NCBI GenBank assembly: GCA_037833965.1
Contig: AP031359.1
Location: 3,220,001-3,284,000 of the forward strand
Reading direction: 5' to 3'
Source: Marchantia polymorpha subsp. ruderalis
Taxonomy: Eukaryota; Streptophyta; Marchantiopsida; Marchantiales; Marchantiaceae
Length of the DNA: 64,000 nucleotides
Positions 8,856 through 16,773 of this stretch are shown here, one piece after another. Each line of letters opens with the position of its first letter. Position 1 is the first letter of the stretch. A model generated the notes under the pieces. It ran no database searches, was not told the DNA's origin, and was given only the letters and a program-made list of their open reading frames with translations. Position numbers and translations under genes: made by a program.

Positions 8856-10366
8856 CGCTTGTTTGTCCGTTCTGCCTCGTCTATTGCTGATGGCGCATAT
8901 CCCGCCGGCGCAATTCATGCCAGCGCAAATCATGCCTGCGTATCCGCCTATTAGCACCACGTCGGAGGCGTACATCCGGCCGGCGCTTTTCTTCCGTTTC
9001 GCAGCCGCCAAAGGCGCTTCCGGCTCTGAGTTGATTTCCTCCCATGAGCGCGTGATTCCGCCGAAGGCGCATCGCCGAAGGCGTACGGGAGTCCTTTCCG
9101 ACTGTGAACCCTAGCGCGAACGGCGCATGTCCGGCTACGAGTTTTCCGATGCTCATAACTTCTTCGTCCCTGATCCATCTCCAACGCTCTTCGGCTCGTT
9201 AGGACGAGCGTCCCGAGCTCTTTCCAATGAGACTTCAACCAATTGGAACTACCGTGTATTCCGATCGTTAGGAAGTCTTTTCTTTTCCGAATTCAAGATC
9301 GTCCAACGTTCTTACTGGTTACAATTTACGTAGCCGGCTATACGGCCTAACGGTTCGCCCTTGCATGCTCGAATTCACGTCTCCGCACTGCGCGCATTCG
9401 CATGCGTGAATGTCAAATTCTCCCGCCGCCACCGTCTTCCGGACTCGAGTTCGCCGCAGTGTATACGTCGGCTATGTTGTCTTTTCCTAACCCGTCCATC
9501 ACCGGAGGCGTGTCGCCGTTGGCGTGTTCCTTATCCGTCGGCGCCTTGCTGGAGGCGCACATCCAGTCGGCGCAAATTACGCCGGCGTGTATTCGTACCG
9601 CTTGTTTGTCCGTTCTGCCTCGTCTATTGCTGATGGCGCATATCTCGCCGGCGCAATTCATGCCAGCGTATCCGCCTATTAGCACCACGTCGGAGGCGTA
9701 CATCCGGCCGGCGCTTTTCTTCCGTTTCGCAGCCGCCAAAGGCGCTTCCGGCTCTGAGTTGATTTCCTCCCATGAGCGCGTGATTCCGCCGAAGGCGCAT
9801 CGCCGAAGGCGTACGGGAGTCCTTTCCGACTGTGAACCCTAGCGCGAACGGCGCATGTCCGGCTACGAGTTTTCCGATGCTCATAACTTCTTCGTCCCTG
9901 ATCCATCTTCAACGCTCTTGGGCTCGTTAGGACGAGCGTCCCGAGTTCTTTCCAATGAGACTTCAACCAATTGGAACTACCGTGTATTCCGATCGTTAGG
10001 AAGGTTTCCCTTTCCGCGCTAGCGGCGCATCGCCGCAGGCGCACTCATGGTCGGAAGCCTTCAGAGGTCCGTGCCATTCTTCTGGCGTCTTTAGCAAAAT
10101 CTCCTCCGGAGGTGTCTGCGCCGGAAGCGTGGCTTCCTTAAACGCTGGGAGCGCGTGAGTAGAGACACCTCAGAAAAGGAGCTTTTGCCGAAGGCGCCGA
10201 AGACATTTGGCGCTGGTACATTTGACTTCGCGATTCTTCGTGACCTCGTGACGATCTCCTCAATCCACTCTATTTAAAGTACCCTTTTCTAACTACAGAC
10301 ACTGCTTCGGTACTTGTTTCTAAAATTGTTTAAATATTGCAAAAAAACAAAAAGTGTGTTACCACA
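8856..10366 (-). repeat. Element B 3' LTR, U3 portion with an internal tandem duplication
   Basis: The sequence aligns with the C LTR from about 15.68 kb to its end at 16736, closing with GTGTGTTACCACA at 10366. The left part is hidden behind element A. Inside it, the stretch from 8856 (TTGTTTGTCCGTTCTGCC onward) recurs from about 9598, roughly 740 bp later. The first copy jumps back to an earlier LTR position near 9285. The two copies differ by about 20 bp of missing sequence and scattered substitutions. A TATA-like TTTAAATA is at 10278-10271. No gene lies here; reading frames on either strand are incidental. Confidence 0.75.
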
Positions 10367-10378
10367 TGCCCCCCTCCT
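10367..10378 (-). other. Polypurine tract (element B)
   Basis: The minus strand AGGAGGGGGGCA abuts the LTR start TGTGG, the expected site for plus-strand DNA priming. Confidence 0.75.
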
Positions 10379-10403
10379 CAATTGTGAGCGCCCACGCGAA
10401 CAT

Positions 10404-11894
10404 TTACACGTGGTATTTCTTCAGACGCCACCCGTTCACGCGGGTGCCTAGCCATTCTCCTATCAATTCTGCGAGCTGGATTGAGCCATTGGGGAAAAAT
10501 TCGATCATCTTGTATGGTCCCATCCATCTCAAGTGTAGCTTGCCTGGAAATCTAGCATGTCTGCTATCGTAGAGCAGAGCCAAGTCGCCCTTCTCGAGTA
10601 GTACTGGTTTGAGTCTCCGATCGTACTTCTCCTTCCGCCTGAGCTGTAGTTGCTTTGTTCGATCTTCGGCCTCTTGACGTCTTTCCTCCAGTGCCATTAC
10701 TTCTTGCAGTCGATAGGCCTGACTTTCTTCCGCATCCAGCCTTCTCTGATCTAAGGTCCTCTTGGTGGGTATCTCGAATTCGATAGGTAAGATCGGATGC
10801 TGCCCATAAACCAGAAAGTAAGGTGTTTGCCTGGTGGTGACTTTCTCTGCAGTTTTGTATGCCCATAAGGCGGCCGGTAGCTTGGTGTCCCAGTCGTGAG
10901 CATGGTTCACAGTCACCTTGAGGAGTATCTTGCAGAGCAATCCATTGGATTTCTCTGTCAGACCATTCGCCTTGGGGTTGTATGGAGTAGTCTTCCGATG
11001 CTTAATCTGGAAGTGCCGTGTCAAACTTTCTATCACCTGATTCAAAAAGTGCGTTCCCCTGTCACTGACTATTTCTAGTGGACACCCGTAGCGTGTGATG
11101 ATTGATTCGAATAGGAACCTTGCTACTGCTGCTGCGTCGTTGTGCCTTGTGGCCTCTGCCTCCACCATCTTGGTCGCATAGTCTGTTGCTACCAATATGT
11201 AGCGCCTGCGCGTGCCTTTAGTGACAGGTTGTATTGGTCCCACGAAGTCGATCCCCCATTTTTCAAATGGTGCCAAGGGCATGATCGGTGTCAGAGGCCA
11301 TCTCGTGGTCGGAGTCGGCCTTCCCGTCCTTTGGCAGCTATCGCATTTGCGAACGTAGTCGTGTACATCTTTGAACATCGTCGGCCACTAGTATCCTGCA
11401 TTCACAATTTTGGTCACCGTATTCCTGGTGGCGTAATGACCACCAGCGTCTTCTGTGTGCATGGCTTTAACGACACGCGGAACTTCGGACTCCTCTAAGC
11501 ATCTGCACAACCTCTCATCTGCCATTTTCTTGAATAAGACCCCCTGTTGGAGCTGGTAAGGTCCTGCTTTATGAACGAAGACTGTGCGCTGCTCCGCATC
11601 CAATCCTTCCGGACATTGGAGTGTGAGCAGAAACCTGTACAAGTCCGCATGCCTGGACTCATGGCTGGCGGACAACTGAAAAAGTTGTTCGTCTGGAAAA
11701 TCATCCACTACTTCCTCTTCTATGGGTTCGGTCCATAGTCTGGAGAGGTAGTCCGCGTTCTCATGGTGAACGCCTTTCCTAGTCTGCACAGTGTAGGTGA
11801 ATTCCTGCAGCAGTAGTACCCACCTGGCAATTCGTCCGGACAGATCCGCCTTCTTCACCAGGTGCTGTAATGCGTAATGATCCACATGAAACAC
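10404..11894 (-). pseudogene. pol: Element B pol, 3' part (integrase and end of RNase H), inactivated
   Basis: This piece encodes the last part of RNase H, the zinc-binding HHCC region and the integrase core (WGIDFVGPIQP, IVSDRGTHFLNQ, NGLTEKSNGLL). It ends in GTRVNGWRLKKYHV just before the polypurine tract. A TAG at 11388-11390 replaces Trp in the AGYWWPTM motif. At 11895 the frame is interrupted inside RNase H by element C. Removing C and one copy of its 5-bp duplication restores the frame with 27383 onward. Confidence 0.88.
11890..11894. repeat. Target-site duplication AACAC, left copy (element C)
   Basis: AACAC precedes the TG end of the left LTR and recurs at 27378-27382 directly after the CA end of the right LTR. 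Confidence 0.95.
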
Positions 11895-12791
11895 TGTAAT
11901 AACCCACCAAAGGCTAAAACTGCAGTATGGTGGTAAAAAGATCGAACCCACAGGGACAGAGGCAACACACAGAGTAAAAGTGTCACGTTTAACAGACTTT
12001 TGGTAGAGTTTGAATTCTAGGCAACTGTCACTCCCAGAAATACTGTAGTGCTCGACTCGGAGGCTCGACTCGGAGGAGGAACTCAACTCGGAGGATGCTC
12101 GGAGGATGCACGGTACAGCTTGGTCACTCAACACACACACACACACACCTGAAACTGGCAAAAAAGCACAACTCGGAGGTCGGTCAGGACCTCCGCTTCG
12201 GATTTCAGGAGGAAAGTGTCTCGTAAGTTCACTCAGAGGTTCTGCAGGAAGTGCCTCCCACTCCGGCTTTTACTGCCCTTCCGCCAGGAACTAGCGGGGG
12301 TACCCGGACTGGACTTCTCACTTCGGAACGAAGCCTCTACGTACGCCGTGGACGTCACCCTCGACTATCACACAAAACGCAGGGAGTGCAGACCCGACTG
12401 AGAACTTACTGAAAACACGATCCAGTAACACACACACAACCTGAATTACAAACCAAGGTTTACACGAAGTAATGAAACTTCACATTGGCATTCAGGGGAA
12501 ACTTCCCGTAGGAGTACAATCAGGATATGTCACTCGAAGGAGTAAGGGGGAACTGTTCAAGTCTCTAACTCGCAGCCGGCTCTGAGCATCAGAAATCACC
12601 CGCAGGTGCAGATCCGCACTACTCAAGTCTCTAACCGGGTGCGAGCTCTGAACATTCAGCCGAAGGCCTTCAACTACAACATACGGTAACTTCGCTATGC
12701 TGCAGCTTCTCTACGTGGTGCCAGGACCAAAATGCACAAACACGCCAAGAAAGTGAGTTCCTGATCTGCACTTCCGAAACTGGAAGAGTCC

Positions 12792-12820
12792 CAAGGCAAA
12801 ACGCCTTGATCTACTTTATA
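12792..12820 (-). promoter_or_regulatory. Putative genomic-RNA promoter: TATAAAGTAG plus stem-loop (C 3' LTR)
   Basis: TATAAAGTAG (minus, 12820-12811) lies 33 bp past the LORF stop. It is followed by CAAGGC-AAAAC-GCCTTG (12792-12808, plus strand). The pair is identical in the other C LTR and conserved in A, D, X, E2 and F. It would put LORF in U3 and leave about 890 bp for R plus U5. Confidence 0.6.
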
Positions 12821-12853
12821 CTCTCAAAAGATCCTAACTAGCACTACGCTATC

Positions 12854-15409
12854 CTATCTACCACTCGCAGCATCTGCGCGAAACCAAACTACTCTACTGC
12901 ACTCAGCAGATCCGGTGCTGCGCCTCCTGCGCGCCGGACTGCTCCGCGTACTATCTCTACCCTGCCAGTCTTCCGACCGGCTGCGTAACCCCAGGCGTCG
13001 GAGCGCTGCAGTGACTTCCGACTGCAAGTGCGCCATAGTGTCGCGCGCACCCGACAGAAAAGTTTCTAATTTCCTTGCCACTCGCCGCCGACTCCGACTG
13101 TCACCTTCCGTCAATGCCGCCGCCCGAAGCTCGAACTCCCGGAGTGTAACCCTCTCTTGAGCTGCCACCTCCCAATGGGTGTATCCGTTTAGACAACGAG
13201 TCACCCGTGCCGCCAACTCTCCTCGTGCCCTGCTGCTGCTCTCCACCTCTGCCAGCTGCATTTCTAAATCCGCACGTTGTGTCCTCAAATCCGAGCACTC
13301 GGTTTGCAAGTTGCACAACAACTCCTCATCCTCCTTGCGGGCTCGTTGACTTTCCTCTAAGGCGCGCGTCTGGCGCGCAAGCTCGGCTGCTAGGACTTCG
13401 TTCTGTCTCCGCTCCTCCTGCAGTTCCGACTCGATCCTTGCCCGTATTAGTTCGGCCTCCGCCTGACTCTTCGTCGCCGCATCCTCCTTCTGCTGCTGCA
13501 AGGCTTGGTACAGCTTCTGGGTGACCGCCAGGTGTTGTCGGAGGGCGGTGTTCCTATCCACATATACTCCGCATCTAGAGGCCCACTTTGCCACCTTGCT
13601 CCTCGTCCTTCGCCTGATTGTCTCCACATAAGACTGCGGTTTTAAGGCACTTCCGTATTTGGATGTCTTGCGATCCAGATATCGCAGGAGTGGAACTATC
13701 TGTTCGCACAGCACCCCTGTTGGCGTTTTCTGCACTGACTCCTCTTCTTGCTCTTCCGAGCTCGTATCATCCTCAGTCGCGAGGATTTCAGTCGCCACCG
13801 AATCCCTTGGCGACTCCCTGGAACTGTTGCGCGCAGCAGCTTCTGCTGCGACTGCTGCTCCACTGCCTGCTAAAATATCCAGGGCAGTGGGAGATCCCAC
13901 TGCTTGAGCCCCTGTTCCGGCTCGATCTTCGGTTTGTGAAGGGGTCGACGCCGTAGTGACTTTTGTCACTCTTGCACCGCCCGCTTCTGCTGCCTGTCCT
14001 TCCGGCGCAATCTGCGCGGAAGGTGTCCTTGCTGAAGGTGCGTCCGCCGAAGGCGTCCGCACACTGGTCGTTGGCCCCATCCGTCTTGCAGTCGGCGAAT
14101 CCGGCTGACTCTCTGTTGTCCGACTCGCAGTCGGCCGGCCAGCAGTTGTCCGACTGGGAGTCGGATACACCCTGCGCGTCTTGACTCCACTTGGCCTACT
14201 TGTTGGTGGCGTTCTTCCAGAAGTGCCTTCCGCCGAAGACGACCCTCTGAGGATTGTTGGCTCGTCAGCCAAACTCTCTCCCGCTTCCGGCCTGCTGTCC
14301 GGTTCAACGCGCCGTTCAGTTGGCCTTCCTTCCGTCTGTCGACCTTCAGTCATCCGACTCGCAGTCGGCCGGTCGTCAGTCCGTCCATCTCCTCCCGAAG
14401 GCCGTGGTGCCTTCTGTGCAGAGGTTTCTGCCGTCTTCCCTAGAACCTGAGTGATTATCTCTTCCTGTGTGAGATTCCGCCGGGTCGGAGTTCGCCTGGT
14501 CTCCTCAGTAACAGTTGGCATTCTGCGTGCCCTCTGTTTTGGTCGACTATGAGGCTCGGGGGTGGGCCGACCACGAGTCGGCGCAGCTGGTACTTCCGGC
14601 TGCCTGTCCTCAGGTCTCTCATCCCACTTCCGCTTGCGCGGAATGCGCTCACTTCGACGTTCTTCTGCTGCTCTGGCTGGAGCCGGAGCCGGAGGCGTAC
14701 TGGCAAGTTCCTCGTCCGGATCCGTGTCTACTTCGGCCTCCCTCGAATATCTACCTGGATAAGACCGGCTCAGCTGCGGAAACCGAGTTTTCTCAGCATT
14801 CGTCAAACATCCCATCGCCCGGTAAAACACGATTAAGTAAGGCGATAGATGATTGAGCGTTCCTCCCCTCTCTTCTTGCGCATGTTGGCGCGTCACCTTC
14901 CACAGAAGTCGTGCCCAATGCACCGGAGCTCCTGACAACACTAGCTCCACGAACTCTACCTGCCAACCATGCATGTAAGCGGTCTTGGTCGGCTGCAATA
15001 TCTGCAGCAATGCTGTCGCGACATTTCTCCGCAATCGATCCTTGTAATCCCGAGTCCGGAAACCGTTCTTGGGATGTCTAGCCACCTTGAAGAGCTCATT
15101 GTAAGAGACTTCTTCCTCTTGGGACACTTTCACGCTGTCGGCCTCGAAGAGGAGATCCCCTTCCTCGCCGGCACACCTGCCCAACACCTGCGCCCAATTG
15201 CCAATTTCCCATCTCTCTGGGTGTGGGCGAAATCCGCGAGAAGGCTTGTGTCTCTCTTGCAGATACTCGCGCACCATCTCCGGACACGTCCAATTCCACC
15301 CCCATAGGAGAAAATCGAGCTTCAACCTCAACAGCACATCTTGAAATGCGCGTAGACCGATCTGCGGCACCCTGAGTGGAGACACTCGCAGCTGGGGAAC
15401 CTTCGACAT
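12854..15409 (-). CDS. LORF of element C, 3' LTR copy, intact (851 aa), unknown function
   Basis: Function is not recognised. The start is ATG 15409 (MSKVPQLRVSPLRV), conserved in position across copies. An upstream open stretch to 15694 begins only at TTG. Residues 10-235: conserved globular-looking domain (LKLDFLLWGWNWTC, FRTRDYKDRLRR, LNHLSPYLIVFYR). Residues about 240-560: charged Pro/Ser/Thr/Arg linker with the basic motifs PRKRKW and RPKQRARR and repeated TASRTTES/TASRMTEG units. SPTALDIL and VATEIL islands come next, then LCEQIVPLLRYLDRK, a coiled coil of about 150 residues, and the tail FELRAA...GDSRSRRRVARK. Basic motifs suggest nuclear or nucleic-acid contact, by inference only. In the genomic RNA this copy would follow pol. 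Confidence 0.85.
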   Translation of the reverse strand: MSKVPQLRVSPLRVPQIGLRAFQDVLLRLKLDFLLWGWNWTCPEMVREYLQERHKPSRGFRPHPERWEIGNWAQVLGRCAGEEGDLLFEADSVKVSQEEEVSYNELFKVARHPKNGFRTRDYKDRLRRNVATALLQILQPTKTAYMHGWQVEFVELVLSGAPVHWARLLWKVTRQHAQEERGGTLNHLSPYLIVFYRAMGCLTNAEKTRFPQLSRSYPGRYSREAEVDTDPDEELASTPPAPAPARAAEERRSERIPRKRKWDERPEDRQPEVPAAPTRGRPTPEPHSRPKQRARRMPTVTEETRRTPTRRNLTQEEIITQVLGKTAETSAQKAPRPSGGDGRTDDRPTASRMTEGRQTEGRPTERRVEPDSRPEAGESLADEPTILRGSSSAEGTSGRTPPTSRPSGVKTRRVYPTPSRTTAGRPTASRTTESQPDSPTARRMGPTTSVRTPSADAPSARTPSAQIAPEGQAAEAGGARVTKVTTASTPSQTEDRAGTGAQAVGSPTALDILAGSGAAVAAEAAARNSSRESPRDSVATEILATEDDTSSEEQEEESVQKTPTGVLCEQIVPLLRYLDRKTSKYGSALKPQSYVETIRRRTRSKVAKWASRCGVYVDRNTALRQHLAVTQKLYQALQQQKEDAATKSQAEAELIRARIESELQEERRQNEVLAAELARQTRALEESQRARKEDEELLCNLQTECSDLRTQRADLEMQLAEVESSSRARGELAARVTRCLNGYTHWEVAAQERVTLREFELRAAALTEGDSRSRRRVARKLETFLSGARDTMAHLQSEVTAALRRLGLRSRSEDWQGRDSTRSSPARRRRSTGSAECSRVVWFRADAASGR
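14120..14368. repeat. Short palindromes CCGACT-NNN-AGTCGG in the LORF linker of element C
   Basis: Copies at 14120-14134 (CGC loop), 14150-14164 (GGG loop) and 14354-14368 (CGC loop) each have 6-bp arms and a 3-nt loop. They encode much of the repeated ASRTTE/ASRMTE linker peptide. Identical copies lie 10,641 bp downstream. The A and D linkers instead carry GCCTGTGCACAGGC-type and CGCC-GAA-GGCG palindromes. Confidence 0.75.
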
Positions 15410-16291
15410 TGCGTTGCCTGCACACACACAAACGTTCTCCCTTTCGCTCGCTCTCTCACAATCGCCGCTGCGCGTCGGCCACTCAAGCACTGACTGCTCA
15501 CTCTCTCTACGCTCGTTCGAGATCGCTACTCCAATTCTTTCAAGGTCCGCCAAGATCCTTGCGCAACTCGTCTCCGCACTCTCTACTCTCACTGCAGGTC
15601 GCTCCGCCCTTGCGCGTAATCTTGGAACTGGAAATCGCAAAGTCAAGAATGAGAGAATGAGACTGGAGCGCAGTCTTTTCTTCTCCGATTTCAAGAACGT
15701 CCAACGTTCTTACTGGTTGCAACGTACGCAGCCGGCTATACGGCTTAACGGTTCGCCCTTTGCATGCGCGAATTCACGTCTCCGCCTTGCGCGCATTCGC
15801 ATGCTTAAACGTTGAATTCTCCCGCCGCCGCCACCTTCCGGACTCGAGTCCGCTGTAGGGTATACGTCGGCCCTGTTGTCTTTTCCTAACCCGCCCTTCT
15901 CCGGAGGCGTGTTGCCGCTGGTGCGTTCATTATCCGTCGGCGCCTTGCTGGAGGCGCACATCCAGCCGGAGCGAATTACGCCGGCGCGCAGTCGTACCGC
16001 CTATTTTGTCCTTTATGCCTCGTCCGTTGCTGCCAGCGCATCCGGCCGTCAGCGCCACGTCGGAGGCGTACATCTGACCGGCGCTTTCCTTCCATGAACA
16101 GCCGCCAAGGGCGCTTCCGACTCTGAGTTGGTTTCCTCCTGTGAGCGCGTGATTCCGCCGAAGGCGCATCGCCGAGGGCGTACGGGAATTCTTTCCGGCT
16201 GTGAACCCTAGCGCGAACGGCGCATGTCCGGCTACGAGTTTTCCGACGCTCATAACTTCTCCATTCCTGATCCATCTCCGGCGCTCTTGGA

Positions 16292-16305
16292 CTCGTTAGA
16301 ACGAG
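16292..16305. promoter_or_regulatory. Conserved U3 dyad CTCGTTAGAACGAG
   Basis: A 6-bp inverted repeat with a 2-nt centre in the C 3' LTR U3. The F solo LTR extends it to GCTCGTTAGAACGAGC (54376-54391). Degenerate versions occur at the same U3 position in A, B, D, E, H and, weakly, in divergent element G. It could be a transcription-factor site; no function can be read from sequence. Confidence 0.45.
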
Positions 16306-16736
16306 CGTCCCGAGCTCTGTCTAATGCAACTTCCACCAACTGGATCTACCGTGTATCCCGATTGTTATGAAGGTTTTCCCTTTCCGCGCTAGCGGCGCTT
16401 CGCCGAAGGCGCACTCATGGTCGGATGCCTTTAGAGGTCCGGGCCCTTCCCCTGACGTCTTTAGCACAACCTCCTCCTGAGGTGTCTGCGCCGGAAGCGT
16501 AGCTTCCTTATACGCTAGAGGCGCGTGAGTAGAGACACCTCAAAAAGGAGCTTTTGCCGAAGGCGCCGAAGACGTTGGCGTTGGTACATCCGACTACGTG
16601 ATTCTTTGTGCCCTCGTGACGATCTCATCAATCCACTCTATTTAGCGTACCCTTCTCTAGCTACAAACACTGCTTTGGTACTATTTTTCTAAAATTGTTT
16701 AAATTCTGCAAAAAAAACAAAAAGCGTGTTACCACA

Positions 16737-16748
16737 TGCCCCCCTCCT
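16737..16748 (-). other. Polypurine tract (element C)
   Basis: AGGAGGGGGGCA on the minus strand directly abuts the 3' LTR start TGTGGTAACACGC. It is identical in B and nearly so in D. Confidence 0.85.
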
Positions 16749-16773
16749 CAATTGTGAGCGCCCACGCGAACAT

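Larger units (their letters stand above)
11895..16736 (-). repeat. Element C 3' LTR (4,842 bp)
   Basis: It begins TGTAATAACCCACC and ends GTGTTACCACA on the plus strand. In element orientation: U3 start at 16736, TATA-like CTAAATAG near 16645-16638, leader, LORF (15409-12854), TATAAAGTAG (12820-12811), stem-loop (12792-12808), then about 900 bp of R/U5 with a (CA)n tract at about 12125-12147. The spacer between pol and LORF is U3 sequence without another gene. Confidence 0.95.

Noticed and set aside
12120..12150. (CA)n tracts as functional elements
   Set aside because: Simple microsatellite of variable length at the same LTR position in several copies; nothing suggests more.
12854..15409. 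LORF as an envelope-like protein, as in Athila-type elements
   Set aside because: No signal peptide, no membrane helix and no cysteine-rich ectodomain; the protein is hydrophilic with a long coiled coil.
12854..15409. LORF N-domain as a member of the putative plant transposon protein family
   Set aside because: The pattern around HWARILWK...HLSPFLINFYR loosely recalls such domains, but I cannot support homology without a profile search.
15410..15694. N-terminal extension of the C LORF to 15694
   Set aside because: It opens only at TTG and is not conserved between families, while the ATG at 15409 is at a conserved position in all copies.
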